A stretch of 32,000 bases of DNA from Frigoribacterium faeni (GCF_007988805.1 NZ_BJUV01000033.1:1-32000); one strand, 5' to 3'. Counted from the first letter of the stretch, positions 24,695 to 32,000 are shown. Notes: generated by a model not told the origin, from the sequence alone. Translations and numbers: made by a program.

Positions 24695-24738
24695 TGTCAG
24701 TCAACTGACACGTACGAGGCTATGTCAGACTACTGACA
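24695..24738. promoter_or_regulatory. Two identical MarR operators
   Basis: TGTCAG-N4-CTGACA occurs twice, at 24695-24710 and 24723-24738, with 28 bp between centres. The second copy runs into the A of the MarR start codon and overlaps a CAGACT -10-like box (24726-24731). The first lies on the side of the divergent VOC gene. One regulator binding both sites could silence both genes and be released by its ligand. Confidence 0.75.
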
Positions 24739-25178
24739 TGAGTCAAGAGGGACCCTCGATCGACCTGGCGACGTCCGTCGGCTACCTGCTGAAGGAGACG
24801 TCGAGCGCGCTCCGCGCCGCGATGGAGGCCGAGCTGCGCCCCCTCGGGATGACGATCACGCACTACTCGTGCCTCGAGCTGCTGGCCCAGCGGCCCGGTC
24901 TGTCCAACTCCGAGCTGGCCCGCGGCGCGTTCGTCACGCGGCAGTCCATGAACGTCCTGCTGCAGTCCCTCGAGAGCGAGGGGCTCGTGCGGCGGGCGGA
25001 GCGCGCATCGACCGGGCGGGCCCTCCCGACCGAGCTGACCGACGCCGGTCGCCGTCAGCTCGCGCAGGCCAGCGCGGCCGTGCGCTCGGTGGAGGATCGG
25101 ATGACCGCAGGGCTCACCGCTGCCGACCGCGCGCGTTTCGCCGAGATGCTGCGCGGCTGCGCGGTCGCCCTCCGCTGA
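24738..25178 (+). CDS. MarR family transcriptional regulator
   Basis: A 146-residue winged-helix regulator, full length for the family. LGMTITHYSCLELLAQRPGL leads into the HTH SNSELARGAFVTRQSMNVLL, then LESEGLVRRAERA and the wing TGRALPTELTDAG. The C-terminal helix (LTAADRARFAEMLRG) completes the dimer interface. Its start codon lies within the second operator, so it is probably autorepressed and leaderless. The divergent VOC gene is the likely co-target. Confidence 0.9.
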   Translation: MSQEGPSIDLATSVGYLLKETSSALRAAMEAELRPLGMTITHYSCLELLAQRPGLSNSELARGAFVTRQSMNVLLQSLESEGLVRRAERASTGRALPTELTDAGRRQLAQASAAVRSVEDRMTAGLTAADRARFAEMLRGCAVALR

Positions 25179-25194
25179 GGGCGACGGCGTCCGC

Positions 25195-25668
25195 TCACGA
25201 CAGGGTGCGGCCGAAGCAGAGCGAGTCGTCGCTGCCGATGTAGGAGCCGAACAGGGGGATGGCCTCGTAGCCCTCGCGTTCGTAGAACCGGATCGCGTCG
25301 GGCTGCAGGACACCCGTCTCGAGGATCACCTGCCGAGCTCCGAGATCGCCGGCGGCCGCCTCGAGCGCACGCAGCACCGCGGTCGCCACGCCCGTCCCCC
25401 GCGCCTCGGGCGCGACGTACATCCGCTTGATCTCGACCGAACCCGGCCCGGCGACGGCGTCGGCCAGGGGGCGCAGGCCGCCGCAGGCGATCGCCCGGCC
25501 GTCCGCGGTGCGGGCGACGAGGAACACCGGGACGTCCGCCGCCGACGGGGGAGTGCCCGGCTCGTGGTCGTCGCTGCCGTAGCGCGCGTCGAGCTCGCGC
25601 CGCTGCTCGCGTCGCAGGGCGTCGGCGTCGGGGTGGTCGAACGGGGTGGAGGCGATCTGCCAGGTCAT
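25195..25668 (-). CDS. GNAT family N-acetyltransferase
   Basis: A 157-residue GCN5-related acetyltransferase, using acetyl-CoA. Motif A is visible as VEIKRMYVAPEARGTGVATA, with the pyrophosphate-binding RGTGVA, followed by VILETGVLQPDAIRFYEREG (motif B). Substrate unknown. The ATG at 25668 has AAAGG 7 nt upstream. It is divergent from the TetR-PhzF gene with 75 bp between starts, so the TetR domain may control it. Confidence 0.88.
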   Translation of the reverse strand: MTWQIASTPFDHPDADALRREQRRELDARYGSDDHEPGTPPSAADVPVFLVARTADGRAIACGGLRPLADAVAGPGSVEIKRMYVAPEARGTGVATAVLRALEAAAGDLGARQVILETGVLQPDAIRFYEREGYEAIPLFGSYIGSDDSLCFGRTLS

Positions 25669-25714
25669 GGTCGACCTTTCGGTGAGGAGGCGGTCCGGAG
25701 ATCCGGTGACGAAC

Positions 25715-25737
25715 GTTACGGTAACAGGCGTTACGCT
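25715..25737 (+). promoter_or_regulatory. TetR operator and -10 box
   Basis: GTTAC (25715-25719), GTAAC (25721-25725) and GTTAC (25730-25734) are three copies of one half-site, the first two forming a perfect palindrome around a single G. TACGCT (25732-25737) is a -10-like box ending 6 nt before the fusion gene's ATG. Binding would repress the fusion gene and possibly the divergent GNAT gene. Confidence 0.65.
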
Positions 25738-25743
25738 CGAACC

Positions 25744-27282
25744 ATGCCCCGTACCCGAGACACGAGCGAGACCCGACGCCGCCTGTCCGAGGCCGTCTTC
25801 ACGACCCTGGCCGAGCTCGGCCCGACCGGGCTCACCCTGCGCGCGGTGGCCGAGCGCGCCGGCTGCACCACGGGTCTCGTCCTCCACACCTTCCGCGACA
25901 AGCAGGCGCTGCTGCTGCACGCCCGGGATGTCCTGCACGAGCGCACGCGCATCCGCTCCGACGCGCTCGAGGCGGCCGCGTCCGGTCCGGTCGAGGCGCT
26001 CAGCGCCGTCCTCGGGGGAGCCCTGCCGACCGACCCAGAGAAGCTCGCCGAGGCGCGGGTCTGGGTCGGGTTCCTCGCGGCGGCCCTCGGCGACCCCGTG
26101 CTGGCCGAACGCCATGCCGTCAACAGCCGCGCGTTCGCCACCCGACTCGAGCGGCTGCTGATCGCGGCCCACCCGATCGGGCCGATCGACGCGAGCGACC
26201 GGTCGGCAGCGCTCGCGGCCGCCGTGGAGGGGATCGCCGGCCTCGCCGCCGGCGACCAAGAACGGTGGACGCCCGCCCGGCAACGCGCCGCCCTCGACCT
26301 CGTGATCGACTCCACCGGCCCCGCTGCCTCGGCTCCCGTCACCGCGATCCCTCTGGCCCCGCCCCCTCCGGCCGAGCCGCCCGTCGAGGTGCTGCGTCTC
26401 ACGGCCTTCGCGGCCGGACCCGGCGGCGGCAACCCGGCCGGGGTCGTGCTCGACGCCTCGGGTCTGACCGACGAGCGGATGCAGCGCATCGCGGCCGAGG
26501 TGGGCTACGCCGAGACGGCCTTCGTCGTCGACCCGGGCATCGACGACGGTGCCCGGCACGTCGCCGTCCGCTACTTCTCACCCGGTGCCGAGGTCCCGTT
26601 CTGCGGGCACGCGACCATCGCGACGGCGGTCGCGCTCGCCGAGCGTCGCGGAGTCGGCGCCTTCACCCTCGACACGGCGGTCGGCCCCGTCGTGATCGAG
26701 ACCGCACGATCGTCGGGAGGCGCGGGCGACGCCGGTCACGCGCCTCCCGGTGACGAGTCGGTGACGGCCGCGTTCACGAGCGTGGAGCCCGCGGTGCGCG
26801 ACCTCGACGCTCTCGTGGCGGACCGCCTCCTGGGTCTCCTCGGTCTCGAGCGCGCCGACCTCGACGAGCGCTGGCCGCTGCGCGAGGCGTTCGCCGGCAA
26901 CTGGCACCCCGTCGTGGCCGTCCGCGAGCAGGCCGTCTTCGACGCGTTCCGCTTCGATCCGAGGGAGGTGCGGGTGCTGATGGACGAACGGGGCTGGGCC
27001 GGCACGGTCACCGTCGTCCATCGGCAGGGCGTCGACGAGTCCGGCGGCCTTCTCGTCGAGACCCGCAACCTGTTCCCGGTCGGCGACATCACGGAGGACC
27101 CGGCCACGGGGTCGGCGGCCGCGTCGCTCGGCGGGTACCTGCGGGCCCTCGGCGAGGTCGCGCCTCCCGCCCGGATCGTCGTGAGGCAGGGGCAGCACGT
27201 CGGGCGACCGAGCCTGCTCGTGGTCGACGTCCCGCCCGTCGGCGGCATCACGGTGACGGGCACGGCGCGGCCGATCGACTGA
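25744..27282 (+). CDS. TetR regulator fused to PhzF-type isomerase
   Basis: A single 512-residue reading frame. Residues 1-200 form a TetR-family repressor: SEAVFTTLAELGPTGLTLRA, VAERAGCTTGLVLHTFRDK as HTH, then a helical ligand domain. A Pro-rich linker (PLAPPPPAEPP, about 202-212) leads to a full PhzF domain (214-512): AAGPGGGNPAGVVL, YAETAFV (family catalytic Glu is Glu257), YFSPGAEVPFCGHATIATA and DITEDPATGSAAASLGGYL. PhzF isomerises dihydro-hydroxyanthranilate in phenazine synthesis; most homologues have unknown substrates. The sequence has no stop or frameshift between the parts and the linker has normal local codon use. A regulator joined to a metabolic enzyme could link catalysis or ligand binding to repression. 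A sequencing frameshift that removed a stop remains possible. Divergent GNAT gene; GTTAC operator upstream. Confidence 0.85.
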   Translation: MPRTRDTSETRRRLSEAVFTTLAELGPTGLTLRAVAERAGCTTGLVLHTFRDKQALLLHARDVLHERTRIRSDALEAAASGPVEALSAVLGGALPTDPEKLAEARVWVGFLAAALGDPVLAERHAVNSRAFATRLERLLIAAHPIGPIDASDRSAALAAAVEGIAGLAAGDQERWTPARQRAALDLVIDSTGPAASAPVTAIPLAPPPPAEPPVEVLRLTAFAAGPGGGNPAGVVLDASGLTDERMQRIAAEVGYAETAFVVDPGIDDGARHVAVRYFSPGAEVPFCGHATIATAVALAERRGVGAFTLDTAVGPVVIETARSSGGAGDAGHAPPGDESVTAAFTSVEPAVRDLDALVADRLLGLLGLERADLDERWPLREAFAGNWHPVVAVREQAVFDAFRFDPREVRVLMDERGWAGTVTVVHRQGVDESGGLLVETRNLFPVGDITEDPATGSAAASLGGYLRALGEVAPPARIVVRQGQHVGRPSLLVVDVPPVGGITVTGTARPID

Positions 27283-27300
27283 GCGCGGCCGACGGTCCAC

Positions 27301-27367
27301 GGCACCAGAGGATGGGCATGGCACCACGGGAAATCGTGGCGCCGTGCCCATCCTCTGGCGCGGTGCC
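27301..27367. repeat. Large imperfect palindrome between fusion gene and kinase
   Basis: CCAGAGGATGGGCA (27305-27318) pairs perfectly with TGCCCATCCTCTGG (27345-27358). Inside it CCACG (27324-27328) pairs with CGTGG (27335-27339), and GGCACC (27301-27306) can alternatively pair with GGTGCC (27362-27367). It lies 18 nt after the fusion gene stop. It may terminate that transcript. Its size and perfect arms also resemble a repeat element unrelated to copies A-E. The rest of the 223-bp gap holds a TAGCAT box near 27434 that may start the kinase transcript. Confidence 0.7.
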
Positions 27368-27505
27368 CGCCTTCGCCGGTGCGTGTCGTGCGGCGGCGAC
27401 GGCGTCGTGCGGCGTCGGGCACGGCGGGCGGCGATAGCATCGCGGGGGTGCCCGGCGGGTGCGACGTGATGGGCGTCGACCGCCGCGCCGCGACCAGGAG
27501 GAACC

Positions 27506-28459
27506 ATGGCCCCGCACACCGTCCACGTCGTCGGCAGCGTCAACGACGACCTGCGCCTCACCGTCGTCACGCACGCCGCCCCGGGCGAGACCATCACGGC
27601 GACGAGCGCTCTGCGTGAGCTCGGAGGCAAGGGCGCGAACCAGGCCGTGGCCGCGAGCCGCGCCGGGGCCACCGTGCGATTCGTCGGGGCCGTCGGCACC
27701 GATCCGGCCGGCGACGAGCTCGTCGCCGCCCTCGCCGCCGAGGGCATCGACACCTCGGGCGTCGCCCGCGTCGACCACGAGCTCACCGGACGCGCCATCG
27801 TGTCGGTCGACTCGTCCGGCGAGAACCTCATCACCGTCGTCCCCGGCGCCAACGGGGCGATCGACGTCGACGCGGTCCGCGCGTCGCTGCAGACCGTCGA
27901 GCGCGGCGACATCGTCGTGCTGCAGCTCGAGGTGCCGTTCGCCGTCAACGCCGCCGCCGCCCGAGCCGGGCGCGACCGCGGCGCTCTCGTCGTGCTCAAC
28001 TCGGCGCCGTCCGACCCGCGCGTCCTCTCGCTCGTCGACGACCTCGACCTGCTCGTCGTCAACGCGAGCGAGCTGGCCGACCTGCTCGCAGCCGAGGGCG
28101 CGGGCGACGACGTGCCCGATGCCACGGACGCCGGCACCGACGCCCCCGCCGACGTCCGCGCCGCGGCCGCCGCGCTCGCCGACCGTCTCGGCGTCCGCCT
28201 CCTGTGCACGTTCGGCGCCGACGGCTCGACGCTGGTCGGCGAGGGCACCCCGATCGAGCAGGAGGCGCACCGCGTCGAGGCCGTCGACACGACCGCCGCC
28301 GGCGACACGTTCATCGGCTACGTGGCCGCCTCGCTCGCCGACGACGAGACCTGGGCCGACGCCCTCGCGATCGCGACGCGGGCCTCGGCCGTCGCCGTCG
28401 GGCGCGAGGGCGCCGCCCGCTCGGTCCCCACCCGCGCCGAGGTCGACGCGCTCGTCTGA
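27506..28459 (+). CDS. Ribokinase-like PfkB family sugar kinase
   Basis: A 317-residue ATP-dependent carbohydrate kinase of the PfkB family, closest in motifs to ribokinase (ribose to ribose 5-phosphate). The N-terminal motif GGKGANQAVAASRAGA (about 41-56) binds sugar; the C-terminal DTTAAGDTFIGY (about 261-272) carries the catalytic Asp and anion hole, in the ribokinase form. An Asp/Ala-rich stretch (about 200-215) is a loop expansion. AGGAGG lies just before the ATG. It is followed 68 nt later by a flavoenzyme gene. Ribose, another pentose or a nucleoside are possible substrates. Confidence 0.88.
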   Translation: MAPHTVHVVGSVNDDLRLTVVTHAAPGETITATSALRELGGKGANQAVAASRAGATVRFVGAVGTDPAGDELVAALAAEGIDTSGVARVDHELTGRAIVSVDSSGENLITVVPGANGAIDVDAVRASLQTVERGDIVVLQLEVPFAVNAAAARAGRDRGALVVLNSAPSDPRVLSLVDDLDLLVVNASELADLLAAEGAGDDVPDATDAGTDAPADVRAAAAALADRLGVRLLCTFGADGSTLVGEGTPIEQEAHRVEAVDTTAAGDTFIGYVAASLADDETWADALAIATRASAVAVGREGAARSVPTRAEVDALV

Positions 28460-28527
28460 CCCGCGCGGCTCCCGCACGCAGCAGCACCGCAAGCAGCAGC
28501 ACCGAACAGCCCTCAGGAGGCGCAGCC

Positions 28528-29649
28528 ATGGCACGCAAGGTCGATCTCGTCGTCGTCGGGGGAGGCGCGATGGGCCTCGCCACCGCCTGGCAGGCCGCCG
28601 TGCGCGGTCACGACGTCGTGCTGCTCGAGCGCTTCGAGCGAGGCCACCTGCAGGGCGCCTCCCACGGCTCCACCCGGAACTTCAACATCGCCTACGACGA
28701 CGGCGAGTACGTCGATCTCGTCGCCCGCGCCCGCAGCCTGTGGGACGAGCTCGCCGCGGTCTCCGACGCTCCGCTGCTCGACCTGGTCGGCGTCGTCAAC
28801 CACGGGAGGTCGGACATGCTCGGCCGCATGCGCGAGCTGCACGCCGAGCGCGGCATCGAGAGCGAGCTCCTCCCGCCGGCCGACGCGGGCGCGCGCTGGA
28901 CGGGCCTGCGCTTCGAGACCGAGGTGCTCTGGGTGCCCGACAGCGGCCGGATCCGCGCCGCCGACACGCTCGCCACGTTCGAGCGGATCGCGACCGGGCT
29001 GGGCGCCGAGGTGAGCTGGTCGACCCCGGTCGAGCGCATCGAGGTCGAGGGCGACGACAGCGCCCGCGTCGTCACCGCCGACGAGGAGTACGTCGCGCCC
29101 CGGGTCGTCGTGACGGCGGGTGCGTGGACGGAAGGCCTCGTCGGGGGCCTCGCGCGCCTCCCTCGCCTCGTGGTGACGCAGGAGCAGCCGGCGCACTTCC
29201 GGGTGACCGACGCCGACGCGGTGTGGCCCGGCTTCAACCACCGACCCGACCCGGACGCGGCGGCGGAGGCCTGGTGGTACGGGCCGGTCTACGGGATGCT
29301 GACCCCGGGCGAGGGCGTCAAGGCGGGCTGGCACGGCACGGGCCCCGTCACCGATCCCGACGCTCGCACCTTCGAGCCCGAGGCGCGGCAGTTCGAGGCG
29401 CTGCGCCGGTACGCGCGCGAGTGGCTGCCCGGCGTCGACGCCGAGACGGCCGACCCGATCAGCTGCACCTACACGTCGACCGACACCGAGGACTTCGTCC
29501 TCGACCGCGTCGGCCCGCTCGTGGTCGGGGCCGGCTTCTCGGGTCACGGCTTCAAGTTCACGCCCCTGATCGGCGAGATCCTCGTCGACCTGGTCGAGGA
29601 CGGCGAGGCCCCGGCGCGGTTCCGGCAGCTCGGACGCCCCGCCGCCTGA
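28528..29649 (+). CDS. Sarcosine oxidase/N-methyltryptophan oxidase-like flavoprotein
   Basis: A 373-residue DAO-family flavoprotein. The FAD-binding Rossmann motif VDLVVVGGGAMGLATAW is at 5-21. Monomeric sarcosine oxidase features are present: Cys313 in SCTYTSTDTEDFVLD matches the Cys that carries covalent FAD (Cys315 of MSOX), with GFSGHGFKFTPLIGE behind it, including Lys. However, where MSOX has TRIIRHAY, this reads TRNFNIAY, so the residue equivalent to the substrate-binding Arg52 is Asn53. Substrate may differ from sarcosine or N-methyl amino acids. The ATG at 28528 follows CAGGAGGCGC. It probably shares a transcript with the kinase. Confidence 0.85.
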   Translation: MARKVDLVVVGGGAMGLATAWQAAVRGHDVVLLERFERGHLQGASHGSTRNFNIAYDDGEYVDLVARARSLWDELAAVSDAPLLDLVGVVNHGRSDMLGRMRELHAERGIESELLPPADAGARWTGLRFETEVLWVPDSGRIRAADTLATFERIATGLGAEVSWSTPVERIEVEGDDSARVVTADEEYVAPRVVVTAGAWTEGLVGGLARLPRLVVTQEQPAHFRVTDADAVWPGFNHRPDPDAAAEAWWYGPVYGMLTPGEGVKAGWHGTGPVTDPDARTFEPEARQFEALRRYAREWLPGVDAETADPISCTYTSTDTEDFVLDRVGPLVVGAGFSGHGFKFTPLIGEILVDLVEDGEAPARFRQLGRPAA

Positions 29650-29752
29650 GGGCCGGCCGTGCCGGACGCGCCGGTCGTCCTCGACGCCGCGCCCGCGCCT
29701 CCTCGGCCCGCGCCTCCTCGGCCCTCGATCGACGCTCCCGGCAGCGGCTCGG

Positions 29753-30703
29753 TCAGCGCTGGAGAGTCTCACCCGGATACTCGCCGTAGCGTGCGTGGTA
29801 GGCCGCGGCGAACCGGCCGGGGTGGCCGAAGCCCCAGCCGCGCGCGATCTCGGCCACGGTCGTCTGCCGGGGATCCGAGATCGTCAGCTCGATCCGGACG
29901 CGGTCGAGGCGGATCGAGCGCAGGTAGGCCGACGGGGTCTGCCCGAGCGAGCGCTGCAGCGCGGCCTGGAGGCCTCGTGCGCTGAGGTCGACGGCCGCCG
30001 CGACGTCGCTGACGGTGAGCGGCAGGTGGGCGTGGGCGTGCATGTAGTCGACGGCGTCGCGGACCCGGCTCGACCCGACGGCGGTCTCGGTCGCCGACGG
30101 GGCGTCGGATTCGTGGGCGAACGTGTCGAGCACGGCCATCGCGATCCGACGGTCGGCCTCGCGTCGCAGCAGCGGCGGCGTGCCCGGAGCGACCACGTGC
30201 GGGACGGCCTCGCGCAGCACGCCGGCCCACCCCACCCGCGCGGCGGGGGAGGGCACGGCCATGTGGTCGAAGCGCAGTCGTCCGCCCGCAGCCCCCTCGT
30301 GCTCGGCGGAGACGCGCTCGAGGTAGTCGGCGTCGAGGTGCACGAGGCTCTGCCGGTAGTCGACGAACTCGAAGTCGTAGGCCTCCGTCGGCGACATCCG
30401 CGGCACCCCGGCGGTGTACTCGGCCAGCTCGCCGGCGTGCTCGACGGTCGCGTGCCCCTCGTGCAGCCACGACACGATGTACTCGCGGCTGGCGTCGGAC
30501 GAGCCGCGGGCCCGGCCGCGGAACTCCGAGGTGCGGACGCTCACGTCGGGGCCGCCGCGCGCGGTGTAGCGGTAGCGGAAGGGCGTCCCGTCGACGTCCA
30601 TCAGGGCGCGGTCGCCGGGGTAGTGCGTCCCGTAGAGGTCGCGGGCGTCGTCGAGGTCCGTCCCGGAGGTCTCCGAGCCCATCACCGCGTCGTCGTCACC
30701 CAT
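29753..30703 (-). CDS. AraC family transcriptional regulator
   Basis: A 316-residue regulator with an N-terminal cupin-like AraC_binding_2 region (about 30-180) and a C-terminal HTH_18 domain. The first helix-turn-helix is LTVSDVAAAVDLSARGLQAA, followed by FQR-like LQRSLGQTPSAYLRSIRLDR and the second motif VAEIARGWGFGHPGRFAAAY, ending in YGEYPGE. It faces the kinase/oxidase genes convergently, with 103 bp between stops. A CATCAT -10-like box ends 8 nt before the ATG. Target unknown. Confidence 0.88.
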   Translation of the reverse strand: MGDDDAVMGSETSGTDLDDARDLYGTHYPGDRALMDVDGTPFRYRYTARGGPDVSVRTSEFRGRARGSSDASREYIVSWLHEGHATVEHAGELAEYTAGVPRMSPTEAYDFEFVDYRQSLVHLDADYLERVSAEHEGAAGGRLRFDHMAVPSPAARVGWAGVLREAVPHVVAPGTPPLLRREADRRIAMAVLDTFAHESDAPSATETAVGSSRVRDAVDYMHAHAHLPLTVSDVAAAVDLSARGLQAALQRSLGQTPSAYLRSIRLDRVRIELTISDPRQTTVAEIARGWGFGHPGRFAAAYHARYGEYPGETLQR

Positions 30704-30775
30704 CAGCGTTCATGATGCCACTGCGCGGGGGCTCGGTGGGGCGGGTCGACGGCTCAGGAGGCGCTGGCCGGCGGC

Positions 30776-31780
30776 TCAGGAGGCGCGGGTCGACTCGGCG
30801 AGCAGGGCCCGTGCCGTCACGGTGTCCGTGACCAGCTCGTTGACCAGGCGCGCCCGGACCGCCCCGAGGATGCTCGGCACCTTCTCGAGACCGACCGCGA
30901 CCCCGACGGCGTGCGGGACCCGCTGCAGCACCGAGCGGGAGGTGCGGACCATGCGGTCGCTCCCGGGGAACTCCAGGGCGTCCCCGTCGGCGTCGAAGAA
31001 GTTGAGGCACACGTCGCCGACGGCGTCGTCGAAGCTGCCCTCGGCGACGGGGATGAACCGCGAGATGGTGTCGCGGGTGACCGTCGGCGCGCCGATGCCG
31101 AGCAGGGCGCCCTTCGCGGTCTCCCACAGGCCGACGACGTGCTGGAAGGCGGGGTCGACGTCGAGCGAGCGGCGCATGTCGACGCTCGGCAGGGCCTGCG
31201 CGAACAGGAACGCCGGGAACCCACCGCTGCGCTCGGCGGCGCGCAGCGTGATCTCGTTGGTCTGGAACCACGGCGAGGGCTCGGTCAGCCCGCCGACGGT
31301 CGGGGCGAGCTGCACCCCCGGCAGGGATGGGAGCGGCCCTCGGGCGACGTCGTGCATGGTGCGCCCGGACGACACGAGCAGCACGTCGCCGGCCTTGAGC
31401 GACATGTTCTCGAGGGCGGCGGCGACGGCCCCCGACAGGTTGTCGCCGAGCGTCGTCGCGTGGGTCGTGGCCGCGAGCCAGACGTCGTGGAGGCCCAGCG
31501 CCGTCTTGAGCTGCGAGCCGAGCTCGATGTTCTCGTCGTGGTAGGGGTCGGTGACCTCGATCCGCACCAGTCCGAGGCGACGCGCCTCCGAGACGAGCCG
31601 GCTGACGGTCGGGCGCGAGACGCCGAGGCGGGAGGCGATCTCGACCTGCGTGGCCTCCTCGACGTAGTACATCCGCGCGGCCTGGTAGACGACGTCGATC
31701 GAGAAGCGCGGCGGGCGCTGGCCCGTGCCGGTCGGCACGGCCTCGGAGGCGTCGGCGGTCGTCGTCGGATCGTCGCTCAC
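30776..31780 (-). CDS. SorC/DeoR-type sugar-binding transcriptional regulator
   Basis: A 334-residue SorC family regulator. The N-terminal HTH reads VYQAARMYYVEEATQVEIAS then RLGVSRPTVSRLVSEARRLG (about 42-76). The rest is the sugar-binding domain, with LLVSSGRTMHDVA and SRFIPVAEGSFDDAVGDVC. Such proteins bind sugar phosphates or polyols and control a neighbouring catabolic operon. GTG at 31780 was chosen for AGGAGG 4 nt upstream; the open frame extends about 40 residues further without homology. It is divergent from the truncated gene at the window end. Confidence 0.88.
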   Translation of the reverse strand: MSDDPTTTADASEAVPTGTGQRPPRFSIDVVYQAARMYYVEEATQVEIASRLGVSRPTVSRLVSEARRLGLVRIEVTDPYHDENIELGSQLKTALGLHDVWLAATTHATTLGDNLSGAVAAALENMSLKAGDVLLVSSGRTMHDVARGPLPSLPGVQLAPTVGGLTEPSPWFQTNEITLRAAERSGGFPAFLFAQALPSVDMRRSLDVDPAFQHVVGLWETAKGALLGIGAPTVTRDTISRFIPVAEGSFDDAVGDVCLNFFDADGDALEFPGSDRMVRTSRSVLQRVPHAVGVAVGLEKVPSILGAVRARLVNELVTDTVTARALLAESTRAS

Positions 31781-31824
31781 GTGGCCTCCTCGCGCCCCTG
31801 CCGGCGCCTGCTCTACGGTGATCG

Positions 31825-31888
31825 ATCCTAGTCTCACGATCGTGAGCGGAAATTGTGTTCTTGACTTCCGTTCTGCCTGTTGTAACCT
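31825..31888. promoter_or_regulatory. SorC operator and divergent promoters
   Basis: CTCACGATCGTGAG (31833-31846) is a perfect 14-bp palindrome. On the minus strand it lies between a TTTCCG box and a TAGGAT -10 (31830-31825) serving the SorC gene. On the plus strand a good promoter is TTGACT (31861-31866), 16 bp, TAACCT (31883-31888), serving the gene at 31958. One bound SorC tetramer would control both directions. Confidence 0.65.
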
Positions 31889-31957
31889 CCAAGGAGGCCG
31901 CATCGACGCGGCCAGGCCGCACAGTCGCGGCCGCGAGACTCATGGAGGCCATCAGCG

Positions 31958-32000
31958 ATGACCACGACGACCACTCCCGCGACCGGCAGCACGGAGACCG
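31958..32000 (+). CDS. Start of a gene cut by the window edge
   Basis: The ATG at 31958 lies 9 nt after GGAGG and about 63 nt after the predicted start of transcription. Only 14 residues (MTTTTTPATGSTET) are visible, so the product cannot be named. Its position beside the SorC regulator suggests a sugar or polyol uptake or catabolism gene. Confidence 0.55.
   Translation, partial: MTTTTTPATGSTET

Noticed and set aside
26340-26390. Hidden stop or frameshift separating the TetR and PhzF parts
   Set aside because: The bases read without interruption in one frame and both sides keep full domain integrity. Only sequencing error could separate them, and nothing in the sequence suggests it.

Overview
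The window is very GC-rich (about 70% or more by eye), gene-dense DNA. It has GTG starts, many GTGA stop/start overlaps and many short or absent leaders. This fits an actinobacterium, most likely the Microbacteriaceae (Curtobacterium/Clavibacter-like). The family assignment is inference from composition and gene content. I see no rRNA, tRNA, transposase, integrase or CRISPR array.

1-12245 is a complete histidine-utilisation island. A divergent aromatic amino acid lyase (hutH position, minus strand) faces an OpuC/ProU-type ABC importer (ATPase, two permeases, lipoprotein). Urocanase (hutU), an M20 amidohydrolase in the slot expected for the last hydrolytic step, formimidoylglutamate deiminase (hutF), imidazolonepropionase (hutI) and hutD follow. 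The importer would bring in histidine or urocanate. The enzymes would give urocanate, imidazolone propionate, formiminoglutamate, N-formylglutamate and finally glutamate. A shared divergent promoter with ATTCA half-sites lies between hutH and the importer.

12246-15054 holds a family of about 62-bp imperfect palindromes, three of them in a 3 x 149 bp tandem array, flanking an ArsR-MFS pair. A further copy lies at the left edge of the window. 15055-19800 holds a two-repeat YezG/DUF600-like protein, two small membrane proteins and a second ArsR-MFS pair with the same architecture.

19946-25668 is a run of small accessory genes, several arranged as regulator plus divergent target: VOC protein/WYL regulator, VOC protein/MarR regulator, and GNAT acetyltransferase/TetR. 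Also here are a lipoprotein, membrane proteins and a GrpB-family protein. 25744-27282 encodes a TetR domain fused in frame to a PhzF isomerase domain. 27506-29649 is a ribokinase-like kinase plus a sarcosine-oxidase-like flavoenzyme, facing a convergent AraC regulator. The window ends with a SorC-type sugar-responsive regulator divergent from a truncated gene.

The points most worth a second look are the TetR-PhzF fusion, the lyase with an altered MIO motif, the palindrome family with its tandem array, the low-complexity expansion in HutD, and the uniform 6-7 nt gap between -10-like hexamers and start codons of regulators.
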